Positions 17,564 to 26,585 of a stretch of 64,000 bases of DNA are shown piece by piece. Positions within the stretch are counted from its first letter, which is position 1. Every line of letters starts with the position of its first letter. Under the pieces are notes generated by a model. That model had not been told where the DNA came from, searched no databases, and saw only the letters and a list, made by a program, of their open reading frames with translations. Location of the stretch: the NCBI RefSeq assembly GCF_006476605.1, contig NZ_ML636810.1, positions 1 to 64,000 of the forward strand, read 5' to 3'. This stretch comes from Brucella gallinifaecis. Its GTDB lineage: Bacteria; Pseudomonadota; Alphaproteobacteria; Rhizobiales; Rhizobiaceae. Made by a program: the position numbers and the translations under genes.

Positions 17564-18619
17564 ATGACAAGCAAGCAACACGACGCAAAGCACTTTCGCT
17601 GGGGCATCTGGGGCACAGGCACTATTGCCAATGCTTTTGCCGCTGATATTCAGGCGAGCAATGATATGCGTGTGAGTGCCATATGCTCCCGTTCGCTTGA
17701 AACTGCTGAAACTTTTAAAACCCTTATCGGTGCAGACCATGCATTTGATGATGCATCGGCCTTTCTTGAATGTGCCGATTTTGATGCCGTCTATATCGCC
17801 ACCCCCAATGCCATGCATGTATCTCAGACTTTACAGGCAATCGCCGCAGAAAAAGCGTGTCTCACGGAAAAGCCGCTGACACTTGATGCCGAGAGTGCAA
17901 GCCGGATTGCAGCGGCAAGCAAGGAACGCAATGTCTTTGCCATGGAAGCGATGTGGAGCCGTTTTCTGCCGGCCATTCATGCAGTGCGCGAATATATCAA
18001 AGCCGGGCGGATTGGCAGCGTTAAACGCATCGAGGCTGACCTCTCCTATTGGCGTGAAGAAGACCCGCAAAGCCGCTTTTTCAATCCCGCCCTTGGCGGT
18101 GGTGCCGCTTTTGATCTTGGTGTCTATCCTGTTTCGCTTGCCCTGAGTTTTCTGGGGCTGCCCGATGCATTCAGTGGAAGCTGGACAAAATCCAAAAGCG
18201 GCGTCGACATGCGCACAAAGATTACATTGAGCTATGCAAATGCGAAAACAGAACTCTCATGCGGCTTTGATCATGATGGTCAAAACCAGATGCTGATTGA
18301 AGGAACTGACGGTGCGATTCTTATTCACGCGCCATTTCTCAAAGCACAGCGTCTGACGATTTTTTCTGCAAAGATGCTGCATTCATCCCTTGGGCCAAAA
18401 GGCCCGGGCGGATTGATTGGCAAGGTTCTCAACCGTCTGCCACTGCCGGGCAGAACAATCGAGAATCATGCATTTTCCGGCAATGGATTGCAGTTTCAGG
18501 CGCAGGCTGTTCGCGATGCGCTCACACGTGGCGAGATTTCAAGCCCGGTCATGCCGCTGGAACACAGTGCTGCAGTGGCAAATATCATCAGCACTGTGCT
18601 TGCGCAAAACCCGGATTAA
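17564..18619 (+). CDS. Gfo/Idh/MocA-family oxidoreductase (dihydrodiol dehydrogenase-like)
   Basis: This NAD(P)-dependent oxidoreductase of 351 residues has an N-terminal Rossmann fold (WGIWGTGTIANAFAADI), the EKPLTLD motif typical of the family with its catalytic-site Lys, and a C-terminal alpha/beta domain (GGGAAFDLGVYPVSLAL). Relatives oxidise or epimerise sugars, inositols or trans-dihydrodiols; the exact substrate is not visible. I chose ATG 17564, which has GGCGGGA upstream; ATG 17540 is possible. It ends by overlapping the stop of the convergent second family member by four bases and opens the polysaccharide region, so a sugar role is plausible. Confidence 0.82.
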   Translation: MTSKQHDAKHFRWGIWGTGTIANAFAADIQASNDMRVSAICSRSLETAETFKTLIGADHAFDDASAFLECADFDAVYIATPNAMHVSQTLQAIAAEKACLTEKPLTLDAESASRIAAASKERNVFAMEAMWSRFLPAIHAVREYIKAGRIGSVKRIEADLSYWREEDPQSRFFNPALGGGAAFDLGVYPVSLALSFLGLPDAFSGSWTKSKSGVDMRTKITLSYANAKTELSCGFDHDGQNQMLIEGTDGAILIHAPFLKAQRLTIFSAKMLHSSLGPKGPGGLIGKVLNRLPLPGRTIENHAFSGNGLQFQAQAVRDALTRGEISSPVMPLEHSAAVANIISTVLAQNPD

Positions 18620-19752
18620 AAGCTGCTCTGCACCTTATAGGGTGCTGCATTTTCACCGGCATTGTTGAGCGCAAGAGCAACTTCGGTGATATGCAGAGCG
18701 ACAGCGCCTGAAAAGAATGCCGTGGTACCCGTTTCAATGGCACGCGCCTGATCAGCCACGCCGCGCATGAAATCAATCTGTGACGGAAAGGATGGCAAGC
18801 GCAATGCATCGCCTTTTGGATAGGCAAGCTTGCTGCCAATGGCCGGTTTCCACGACAATGTCTTGCCGAGCTTTGCTTCCAGACGGCCAAAGACGCGAGA
18901 CAGAATAGAGCGCTTACGATCAGTTGATTCAAGACGGACTGTAGAACGGTTGTTCCAAAGATCATCGACCGTAATCGAGCCTTTATCCGCAACAATCGTC
19001 AGGCTCCGATCTTTGGGCATGGCAAGACCGGACGTCAGACGCGCAACAAGGCCGGATTTGAAGCGCAGGCAACCGACCGAGAAATCAGGCGCCATGTGCA
19101 GATGCTCCGTGCCCGGTCCTTTATTCTGGAAAGTGATCGAAGAAAAAGCCGTAACAGTTTCAACCGGGCCAAACAGCGACACCAGCCATGAGAGTGCGTA
19201 GCCTGCATGTTCCAATGTGCAGCCAATTTCAAACTCATGCAGGCCCGGCCATGGCGCACCCGATTGCGAGCGCCAAGTCGCCCATTTGTCACGGAAAACC
19301 GGGCCGTCTTCCATCTCGGCATAGACCAGACGCGGCGTGCCGATCTCGCTCATCGAAGTTGCGACAAGCTTTTGTGCATCGCTCAAACCATTGGCAGGGG
19401 CTGCGGCAAGGGTAAGGCCTTTGGAGGATGCAAATTCAACCAAGGCTTTCGCATCATTGAAATCCATCGCCAGCGGCTTTTCCGAATAGACATGCTTGCC
19501 CGCCTCAAGTGCCGCGCGTGAAATCGCATAATGATTTTCCGGCGTGGTCAGGTTCAGCACAATCTGCACATCTTTATCAGCAAATACGGCCTCAAGGCTC
19601 TCATAAGCGCGCAGCTTATAATGTGCCGCAAAAACCTTCAGCCGCTCTGATGAACGATCATAAACACCAAGCAGCTTTAGCTGCGGGTAATTTTGCAGCG
19701 TCGTCATGTAGTAATCAGCGACGAAGCCCGTGCCAATGAGTGCAATATTCAT
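18616..19752 (-). CDS. Gfo/Idh/MocA-family oxidoreductase, second copy type
   Basis: This 378-residue protein has a Rossmann start (IALIGTGFVADYYMTTL), the family EKPLAMD motif and an insertion-rich C-terminal domain (WPGLHEFEIGCTLEHAGYALSWL). It is only distantly similar to the convergent neighbour; the two are not a recent duplication. The setting beside a ligase, glycosyltransferases and a flippase suggests modification of a nucleotide sugar or of a sugar acid for the surface polymer, but this is inference. It is separated from the upstream ligase gene by a stem-loop, so it may have its own promoter. Confidence 0.8.
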   Translation of the reverse strand: MNIALIGTGFVADYYMTTLQNYPQLKLLGVYDRSSERLKVFAAHYKLRAYESLEAVFADKDVQIVLNLTTPENHYAISRAALEAGKHVYSEKPLAMDFNDAKALVEFASSKGLTLAAAPANGLSDAQKLVATSMSEIGTPRLVYAEMEDGPVFRDKWATWRSQSGAPWPGLHEFEIGCTLEHAGYALSWLVSLFGPVETVTAFSSITFQNKGPGTEHLHMAPDFSVGCLRFKSGLVARLTSGLAMPKDRSLTIVADKGSITVDDLWNNRSTVRLESTDRKRSILSRVFGRLEAKLGKTLSWKPAIGSKLAYPKGDALRLPSFPSQIDFMRGVADQARAIETGTTAFFSGAVALHITEVALALNNAGENAAPYKVQSSF

Positions 19753-19812
19753 GCTAACTCCGATCAGAGCATTTCCAGCAAAAGTGCGAAGCGGTTTTGC
19801 GTAGGATAATGC

Positions 19813-19869
19813 GTAAAAACAAAACGATAGAGCAGTTCTTACGTTTCCTTTTCAACAGGAACTGCTCTA
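19813..19869 (-). terminator. Stem-loop at the end of the Wzy/ligase gene
   Basis: On the minus strand TAGAGCAGTTC pairs with GAACTGCTCTA, and the stem is followed by a T-rich CGTTTTGTTTTT. The left arm includes the stop codon of the ligase gene. Next to it lies a copy of the AAAAGTGCGAAGCGGTTTT repeat (about 19777-19795). Confidence 0.7.
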
Positions 19870-21123
19870 AACAGCCCGTTTGGGGATGGTGACTTTGGCT
19901 GTCATCGCCAAGCCAAAAATTGCAAAAACAAGCATGAGCCAGACCGGGTCCATACGACGAAAGAAAAAGCTTTCCAGCATTGCATTAAGCGTGCCAAAAA
20001 ACACATACATCAGGAAGAAATCTGCAAGAAGCAGGTTCTCGCGTTTGGGTCTGCAGCGCATATAATTGACCAAAGGCATTATGATGATCACAGCAATCGC
20101 ACAAAGCAATGCCGGAATCCCCATTGTGACGGCTATATCCAGATAACCATTATGCCCGTGCACAATGCCACGCACATCCCAATCGAGATAATAGGGTTTG
20201 GCAGCCTCTTTCGCGACATCGCCACCCCAGAAACTTTCATAGCCAAAACCCGTCCACGGACGATGATGCAATGCATCAATTGCAAAAGCCCAGATCGATG
20301 TTCGACCGGTAAAAGTTGGGTCAACAGAGCTATTTTGCACAATCTGTTGTATCGGCTCAAACAGCACAGTGCCGATGGTAAAAAGCGCAAACAAAAGCTG
20401 CGTGATAAATATTATCAAAGGCGCAAGGCCACGCAGCCCAAACAGGCCGGGGATGATCACAAGCAACATAGCAAAGGGCACAAGGGCGACTGTGGTTTTT
20501 GACCCCGTATGCGCGACAAAAAACAACGCAAGCACGGCAATCAGTGCGCCACTGATCCGCCAGCCGCGCCGCCACAGATAAATGCCTGCAAAGGCAAAAA
20601 ACGCCATAACAGGTCCAGCAATATTCTTGTGCGTAAACACCCCTCGCCAAAGAAATGAATTCTGCGGCTCGCCGGTATCAAACCCATGGGTGCCAAGATT
20701 GGGCAGAAAAACAACACCCGCATATGAGATGAAAATGACAATGAATGCCGCAATGAGCAGCATCCAGGAATAGCTCTCCCCATCCTGCGGCAAGGAGAGT
20801 ACAGCGAGGATCGCAAGCACACCGATCATGGTCAGCATGATACCGCGAATTGCCGTGCCCGGATCAATGCTTGTGAAAGCTGACATCAACAAAAAGCCGA
20901 ACATTAACAGCCAGCCGGGACTGATCAGCCGCAAAAGCCGGGCAGGATTGGCCAGCATCGCCATTGATGCCAGCGCCAGCATTCCGACAAGCCCGAAACC
21001 AATCTGGGTGACTGCATCACCGGCCTGTTGCCCATCTGCCGCCACAAAAGGGGAAAACGGGCGAAAGGAAATCAGCAAAATGCAGAATATAGTCGTCGCG
21101 ATGACGAGCGCAGTCTTGCGCAT
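19867..21123 (-). CDS. O-antigen ligase / Wzy-type polymerase (Wzy_C domain)
   Basis: This polytopic membrane protein of about 418 residues has 11 or so membrane segments and a large periplasmic loop between about residues 250 and 330 (FTGRTSIWAFAIDALHHRPWTGFGYESF, then GIVHGHNGYLDI). This is the Wzy_C pattern (GR...G.G, and the HxHN-like segment) of O-antigen ligases and exopolysaccharide polymerases such as ExoQ. It would either polymerise repeat units or attach a polymer at the periplasmic face. I prefer ATG 21123 because GAGG lies six bases before it; ATG 21129 is also possible. Upstream frame overlaps the glycosyltransferase gene. Polymerase versus ligase cannot be decided from sequence. 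Confidence 0.85.
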   Translation of the reverse strand: MRKTALVIATTIFCILLISFRPFSPFVAADGQQAGDAVTQIGFGLVGMLALASMAMLANPARLLRLISPGWLLMFGFLLMSAFTSIDPGTAIRGIMLTMIGVLAILAVLSLPQDGESYSWMLLIAAFIVIFISYAGVVFLPNLGTHGFDTGEPQNSFLWRGVFTHKNIAGPVMAFFAFAGIYLWRRGWRISGALIAVLALFFVAHTGSKTTVALVPFAMLLVIIPGLFGLRGLAPLIIFITQLLFALFTIGTVLFEPIQQIVQNSSVDPTFTGRTSIWAFAIDALHHRPWTGFGYESFWGGDVAKEAAKPYYLDWDVRGIVHGHNGYLDIAVTMGIPALLCAIAVIIIMPLVNYMRCRPKRENLLLADFFLMYVFFGTLNAMLESFFFRRMDPVWLMLVFAIFGLAMTAKVTIPKRAV

Positions 21124-21154
21124 CGTCATCCTCAACGGATCGGACAAGGCCCGA

Positions 21155-22147
21155 TCAGTTTTTGTCCGGGTTGCGATACTGCTCATTCAGATATCCAAAA
21201 TGCGCCATAACCCGACCAAGACCAATATGGATAAAGTAGGTGCCAACAGGCGCAAAACCGGCAGCAACACCTCTTCTCACAGCCTTGATTGGCGAATAGG
21301 CCAGAAGAGCAAGGCTTTTCAGGAATACACGCAGCTGACCAAATGGCTCGTCCTTGCGTTTACGCTGTTCAATCAGCGTTGAAAGAACACCATTGCGAAG
21401 ACCGCGTGATCTGATCCAGTCATTTTCCAGACGGCGCTCAGGAATAGTTTCGCGTACAATGCCTTCAGCACACCAGGCAACTTTAAAACCCTTGGCAATG
21501 GAACGCGACAGGAAGTCTGAATCACCACCACCGGTAAAGTTGAATTTGAGATCCATAAATGGATAGCTGTGAGCCTCGATAACTGCACGCGCAATCAGCA
21601 GATTGCCCGACGAATAGATAATCGGAACCGGGCCAGTCTTGGTATAATGCGGCAGAAAGATAGGGTGTTTTTTCCACTTGTCCGAATTTGGCTTTTCAAA
21701 GATCGGATATTGCGGACCGCCAACCAGACTGGCATCATAACGCTCAGCGGTCGCAACCATATTCTCGATCCAGTCAGGATCAGCCAGCTCATCATCATCA
21801 ATGACAATGATATATTTATAGTTCGGGAAATACTTCGTCGCCGTCAGCCAGCCAGCATTATAGGCGTTGCAATTGCCGCGATGCGATTCACCGATCAGCA
21901 TGCCCCTGTATTTGCCCGCATCGAAAAGAGGGGCTGCAACAGTCGCGCCTTCCTTCTTTTCAGTCTCGTTCTCAATCACAACAACGGCCCATTTACGCTT
22001 GGTCGTCTGTGCATTGAGTGTATCGAGCGTTCTGATCAGATGTTCCGGCCTGCGAAAGGTCGGAAGAGAAACGACGATTTCAATTTCCTCATAGGGAAGA
22101 TCAGGTGTTTTAGCAATTACTTCAATATGATCTGGTAAATCTGTCAT
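21155..22147 (-). CDS. Family 2 glycosyltransferase
   Basis: This GT-A type enzyme of 330 residues transfers a sugar from a nucleotide donor. It opens its catalytic domain with VVSLPTFRRPEHLIRTLDTL (about residue 25), has a GNCNAYNAGW donor-site segment, the metal-binding IDDDELADPDW motif and a likely acceptor segment FNFTGGGDSDFLSRS. The C-terminal 60 residues have two weakly hydrophobic stretches that may lie on the membrane. ATG 22147 was chosen: GGAAG lies five bases before it, whereas the longer frame starts with TTG. It is transcribed with the ligase gene (gap of about 30 bases). Confidence 0.88.
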   Translation of the reverse strand: MTDLPDHIEVIAKTPDLPYEEIEIVVSLPTFRRPEHLIRTLDTLNAQTTKRKWAVVVIENETEKKEGATVAAPLFDAGKYRGMLIGESHRGNCNAYNAGWLTATKYFPNYKYIIVIDDDELADPDWIENMVATAERYDASLVGGPQYPIFEKPNSDKWKKHPIFLPHYTKTGPVPIIYSSGNLLIARAVIEAHSYPFMDLKFNFTGGGDSDFLSRSIAKGFKVAWCAEGIVRETIPERRLENDWIRSRGLRNGVLSTLIEQRKRKDEPFGQLRVFLKSLALLAYSPIKAVRRGVAAGFAPVGTYFIHIGLGRVMAHFGYLNEQYRNPDKN

Positions 22148-22284
22148 CTCAGCTTCCAATTATTTCAGAGATTTGTATTTCTATGTTTAACCTTCCACTA
22201 TTGATAAACGCTTAAAGAAAAGTTCACTTCATGGCTGTAGAGACTGCTATTAACAAACACACGCTAAAATTGGTCAGGAACTGA

Positions 22285-23472
22285 ATGCAACCGTTACGCC
22301 TTGTCTTCGTGACATCTCTTGTTCCGCATGCCGTGGCCGCAACAGGTTATGAAGTGGCCAATGCTGCCGTGATCGATGGTCTGCGTCGCGCGGGCGCACA
22401 GGTTACCGTTATCGGCTTTACATGGCCGGGCCATGAGGCGGCCGAGAGCAAAGACACGATCGTTCTTGGCGAAGTCGAAGTGCGAACCGAAGGAGCAGGT
22501 CTCAAGCGCAAGGTGGGCTGGGTGCTGAAATCCTTCCTGAGCGGGCTTACGGTTTCCTCAGCCAAGCTACGGGTGATCCCGGCTGTCGAAATACGCGAGG
22601 CGATAGCTGATCTGGGGGATTTTGATGCCTATGTTCTCAATGGCGTCACTCTTCCCGGCGCATTCGAAGATGTTTTCAAAGACAAGCCCTCACTCTTCAT
22701 TGCCCATAATGTCGAACACCGTTCAGCAGAAGAAAATGCCGCCGATGCCAAAGGGAAAATTCAGAAATTCCTGTTTGGTCGCGAAGCACGGATTCTCAAA
22801 AAGCTTGAAAAGCGCCTCTGTGAACAGGCCTGCTTTGTCTTTACATTCGCAGAAGATGATGGCCCTGCCCTTGGCCTGTCAGCGGAAAAATTTGCAACCC
22901 TGCCGCTGGTCATGCCCGTAAACAATGCCAAAACGAAAGCCCAGCCAGCAGAATATGACCTTGCATTGATTGGCACATGGACATGGCACCCCAATCGCAT
23001 TGGTCTTGAATGGTTTCTGCGCGAGGTAAAACCTTTGCTGCCCGAAACTGTTTCTATAGCAATAGCCGGCAATACACCGGCTGACCTCATTGCAGCCTAT
23101 CCCGGTGTCAATTTCGTCGGCAAAGTACCGGATGCGACCGAATTTGTGGAAAAATGCCGGCTCGTTCCGCTGATCAGCCGTGCAGGTACCGGTGTTCAGC
23201 TAAAAACGATTGAAACATTTGAACTTGGACTGCCAAGTGTGGCGACCGCACATTCAGTGCGCGGTATTGGCAATATTCCGGCCAATTGCACCATCGCCGA
23301 CAAGCCGGCTGAATTTGCTCAGGCCATTATTGAGCAATTAAAAGCAATTAATGAGGGTGACAGCCAGCGACTGAATGGTAAAGCCTTCAAACAGGCACAG
23401 ATTGCAGGCATGGACAGCGCTATCGCCCAAGGTTTAAAGAAGCTTCAGGATGTCACAGGAAAAGCAAACTGA
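22285..23472 (+). CDS. Family 1/4 glycosyltransferase (GT-B fold)
   Basis: This 395-residue transferase has an N-terminal GT-B half (LVFVTSLVPHAVAATGYEVANAAVIDGL) and a C-terminal nucleotide-sugar half with IGTWTWHPNRIGLEWFLREV and PLISRAGTGVQLKTIETFELGLPSVAT, which holds the conserved Glu of the family. It is divergent from the GT2 gene and starts the forward operon of this locus, with AGGAA before the ATG. The next gene follows after two bases. The sugar it transfers cannot be told. Confidence 0.85.
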   Translation: MQPLRLVFVTSLVPHAVAATGYEVANAAVIDGLRRAGAQVTVIGFTWPGHEAAESKDTIVLGEVEVRTEGAGLKRKVGWVLKSFLSGLTVSSAKLRVIPAVEIREAIADLGDFDAYVLNGVTLPGAFEDVFKDKPSLFIAHNVEHRSAEENAADAKGKIQKFLFGREARILKKLEKRLCEQACFVFTFAEDDGPALGLSAEKFATLPLVMPVNNAKTKAQPAEYDLALIGTWTWHPNRIGLEWFLREVKPLLPETVSIAIAGNTPADLIAAYPGVNFVGKVPDATEFVEKCRLVPLISRAGTGVQLKTIETFELGLPSVATAHSVRGIGNIPANCTIADKPAEFAQAIIEQLKAINEGDSQRLNGKAFKQAQIAGMDSAIAQGLKKLQDVTGKAN

Positions 23473-23474
23473 AT

Positions 23475-24239
23475 ATGACGCAAAATTCATCCGAAAAACT
23501 CAAATATCGAAATATTCTCGGCATCAAGGTCGCCTGTTTCGATTGGGACAGTTCATTTGCTTATTTTGAAAAGCGGATTGAAAACCGCGAATTCCTGAAA
23601 CAGGGTTGGCTTAATGCCAATAATGCCAATATTGCGCATGAAAACCCGGACTATATGGCTGCGCTGAAAAATTTCCTGATATTGCCTGACGGTATCGGTG
23701 TCGATATTGCCAGCAAGGTTGCCTATGGTGAAATATTTCCGGCCAATCTGAATGGTACCGATTTTATTCCCGGTCTGATGCAGCACATCAAGCGTCCGAT
23801 GAAAATAGCCCTTTTGGGCGGCGGCCCGGGCGTTGCAGCAGAAACTGCCATATTGTTTAAAACCCAGATTCCACAGCATGATTATCGCGTCATTGCGGAT
23901 GGTTATTTCAAGCCCGATGCGCTCAATGATATTCTTGCGCAGATAAAGGATTACCACCCGGATATGCTGCTTGTCGCCATGGGGGTTCCACGACAGGAGC
24001 TGTTCATCGACCAGCATATTACAGCCGGGCATTGCACGATTGCGAGCGCTGTCGGCGCCTTGTTTGATCTGCATACTGGCCGCGTGCAGCGTGCACCGGG
24101 CTGGGTCCGCACGCTCAAAATGGAGTGGCTGCACCGCCTTTCACAAGAGCCGCGCCGTCTGGCAAAACGCTATCTCATCGGCAATCCGGTCTTCCTGTGG
24201 CGGGTCGCCAGGAACAAGCTTTCAGGGGGCAAACCTTGA
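23475..24239 (+). CDS. WecG/TagA/CpsF-family glycosyltransferase (GT26)
   Basis: This 254-residue membrane-associated transferase carries the WecG/TagA pattern: NANNANIAHENPDYMAAL, then LPDGIGVDIASKVAYGE (substrate site Asp), GGGPGVAAETA, then MGVPRQELFIDQH and GALFDLHTGRVQRAPGWVRTLKMEWLHRL. Family members add ManNAcA or ManNAc to undecaprenyl-PP-GlcNAc, often as the second sugar of a repeat unit. The C-terminal basic helix probably docks to the membrane. It starts two bases after the preceding stop and overlaps the next start, so the three genes are coupled. Confidence 0.92.
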   Translation: MTQNSSEKLKYRNILGIKVACFDWDSSFAYFEKRIENREFLKQGWLNANNANIAHENPDYMAALKNFLILPDGIGVDIASKVAYGEIFPANLNGTDFIPGLMQHIKRPMKIALLGGGPGVAAETAILFKTQIPQHDYRVIADGYFKPDALNDILAQIKDYHPDMLLVAMGVPRQELFIDQHITAGHCTIASAVGALFDLHTGRVQRAPGWVRTLKMEWLHRLSQEPRRLAKRYLIGNPVFLWRVARNKLSGGKP

Positions 24240-25099
24240 AGACAGCGATTGTTACGGCAAGCTGGGATCAGGATTTTGAACGCTGCAAGCTCCTGTGTGA
24301 AACCATGGATAAATATGTCACCGGTTTCACCAAGCATTATATTCTTGTCGACAGTAAAGATGTTGCGCTCTTTCGTAAAATAGAGAGCACAAACCGCATC
24401 GTCATCGATGAACGCGATCTGCTGCCTTCATGGCTGCGTCCTTTCCCGGACCCGACCTATCTGGGCCGACGGCGCGTCTGGCTGTCGCTCAAGACAAAGC
24501 CCTTGCGCGGCTGGCATGTGCAGCAATTGCGCCGCATCGCCCTTGCCAGCAAGGTCGATGAAGACGGCCTTCTCTATACCGATTCCGATACGGCCTTTGT
24601 GCGTGACTTTGATTGCAGCAAATTATGGCATGGCGACAAGTTACGCCTGTTTTACCGGCCCAATGCGCTTGCCAATCCCGAATGGCCCGAGCATCCGGTC
24701 TGGGCTGAAAATGCCGGCAAACTTCTTGGCGTCAAGAATGGTAAAAGTTTTCTGAATGACTATATCGGCCAGCTTGTGTCATGGCGCAGAGATTCAGTCA
24801 TCGAAATGTGCAAGCGTATCGAAGAACACACAGGGCAACATTGGGTTGCAGCGATTGGCAATGTCCGCCGCTTTTCCGAATGCTTCATATATGGTCATTA
24901 TGTCGATGATGTTCTGGAAGGGGCCGGACACTTCCACGACACCCATGATCTTTGCCGTATGCAATGGTTCGCCCCGCCTCCCACAGAGGAGGAATTTCGC
25001 ACTTTTATTGCTGAAATGGAGCCGCATCAGGTCGCCATCGGAATGCAGTCATTCCTCAGCCTCTCGGTCGCAGATATCCGGCGTATCATTGGCGCGTAA
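24236..25099 (+). CDS. DUF6492-like protein, possible glycosyltransferase
   Basis: This protein of 287 residues begins LKTAIVTASWDQDFERCKLL, and contains LLYTDSDTAFVRDFD (about residues 113-127), which looks like the DxD metal/nucleotide motif of GT-A enzymes. It resembles the uncharacterised DUF6492 family found in polysaccharide loci. I chose TTG 24236: AGGGGGC lies five bases before it and the codon overlaps the preceding stop (TTGA). A longer frame from 24125 runs inside the WecG gene in another frame and its extra residues look unnatural. Function is inferred from location and the DxD motif only. Confidence 0.75.
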   Translation: MKTAIVTASWDQDFERCKLLCETMDKYVTGFTKHYILVDSKDVALFRKIESTNRIVIDERDLLPSWLRPFPDPTYLGRRRVWLSLKTKPLRGWHVQQLRRIALASKVDEDGLLYTDSDTAFVRDFDCSKLWHGDKLRLFYRPNALANPEWPEHPVWAENAGKLLGVKNGKSFLNDYIGQLVSWRRDSVIEMCKRIEEHTGQHWVAAIGNVRRFSECFIYGHYVDDVLEGAGHFHDTHDLCRMQWFAPPPTEEEFRTFIAEMEPHQVAIGMQSFLSLSVADIRRIIGA

Positions 25100-25128
25100 T
25101 TGCCCCCGGAGTGGTCATGCTCCGGGCA

Positions 25129-26394
25129 TTACACCCGTTTTGCAGGCAATCGCATACTCGTATAGGTGAAAACCAGCGACAGAAGATAAATCCCTGCAAA
25201 GACAAAATTCAAGCCGACAATCCAGTCACTATTATCACCATAATTGACAAGAAGCTGCCAGACAAACAAAGCCTTGGCCGCTGTCATCAAAACCATGCTT
25301 ATGGTGCGCAAGCCTGACTGTCCGCGCGCGTATAAAATCTCTGTCTGATACTCAATCAGATTGCGAAAACCCGGAACCAGCAGAACCAGTGGCAAAAGAC
25401 CGACGATCGGTGCAACACTTGCACCCAGTGCATTTGGAAAGAAATGCAGAAAAACCACCATCGCGCCAAGACCCGCGACGGAAACTGCAAATACGGCAAG
25501 CTCGAGTCCAGCCCTGATGCGCAGGGAAGCGAGCATATCAGGGGTCCGCATGAGCTTCTGAACCAGAAGCATGTTGAAAGAACGGATCGGCAGCGCTGTG
25601 AGGTCCACAAGCCGCATGATGATTGCGTAAATACCGGCAGTCGTTGGACCGCCAATACTTAAAACCAGAAGCTTGTCGAGTTCGCTCTGGATATAGAAAA
25701 GCAGCTCTGCACCCATGACGGCAATGGAATCTGAAACACGCCGGAGATAAAGACGCAACTCAAAGCGCAATTTCACTTTCGGATAGAACCACAATGCAAC
25801 AATCAGCGCGACAGCATTGGCTGCAAGATACCACCAGGCCCAATGCGCAACATCATGGGTGGAGGCTAAAAACATAAACAAAACGGCAGCTATCGCGCGT
25901 GTGCTTGTGCCAAAAATCACCAGAAATGCAGAGATTCCAAACCGGCGCAGCCCATTATTGACAATGATGATCATTTCGATTGAGCGCCACAAAAGCGCTT
26001 CTGCAATCACCACCACAGCAAATGGCAAGAATGGAATATCGCGACTGAAAAACACAAAATAGACCAGCCATGAGCATAGGGCGAAAAGCGGCAGTGAAAG
26101 CACGACCGCAGCAAGATAACCCGTGGTATATGTGCCAAGCAGCAGGGGCTTAACGGTCGAAATGCGATAAAGTGGTGAACTGAAACCAAGCGAAACCAGA
26201 CGCGACAACACAACGCCAGTCCCCGAAGCGGTCGCAAAAATACCAAAATCCCCTGTCGGCAGGCTATTGGCGAGTGCAATGAAATAAAGAAGCGAGACCA
26301 CAAGCCTTCCAGCGGAACCGGAAAACAGCGAGAAAAAATCCCGTATCATGGAGCCCCGGCTTCCCAATAATCTCTGGACTGCTTTCGCGATCAC
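25129..26394 (-). CDS. Polysaccharide flippase (Wzx/oligosaccharide translocase type)
   Basis: This 421-residue membrane protein has about twelve segments and the MOP-superfamily look: an N-terminal FFSLFSGSAGRLVVSLLYFIALANSLPTGDFGIFA pattern and a C-terminal GLLPLVLLVPGFRNLIEYQTEILYARGQ segment. It should move lipid-linked repeat units across the inner membrane for the polymerase at 19867-21123. An internal ATG at 26349 (MIRDFFSLFSG) is a serious alternative start because the family begins about there. It converges on the DUF6492 gene with 29 bases between stops and lies alone on the minus strand. Confidence 0.85.
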   Translation of the reverse strand: MIAKAVQRLLGSRGSMIRDFFSLFSGSAGRLVVSLLYFIALANSLPTGDFGIFATASGTGVVLSRLVSLGFSSPLYRISTVKPLLLGTYTTGYLAAVVLSLPLFALCSWLVYFVFFSRDIPFLPFAVVVIAEALLWRSIEMIIIVNNGLRRFGISAFLVIFGTSTRAIAAVLFMFLASTHDVAHWAWWYLAANAVALIVALWFYPKVKLRFELRLYLRRVSDSIAVMGAELLFYIQSELDKLLVLSIGGPTTAGIYAIIMRLVDLTALPIRSFNMLLVQKLMRTPDMLASLRIRAGLELAVFAVSVAGLGAMVVFLHFFPNALGASVAPIVGLLPLVLLVPGFRNLIEYQTEILYARGQSGLRTISMVLMTAAKALFVWQLLVNYGDNSDWIVGLNFVFAGIYLLSLVFTYTSMRLPAKRV

Positions 26395-26585
26395 CCAAAC
26401 GCCTCATCTTTATATTTCATAATGCTTATTTAGTTACCTATACTAATCCGCAGAACAAAACTTAGCCGAAAAGACTTAATTAAAAAGAACCAAGTCAATT
26501 TCGATCAGCAAATTAACCATTTGTTCTGCACAAAAACATATAATCGCCTCAGATAAGTCATTTCGGGATACGGAAATCTTTGACG

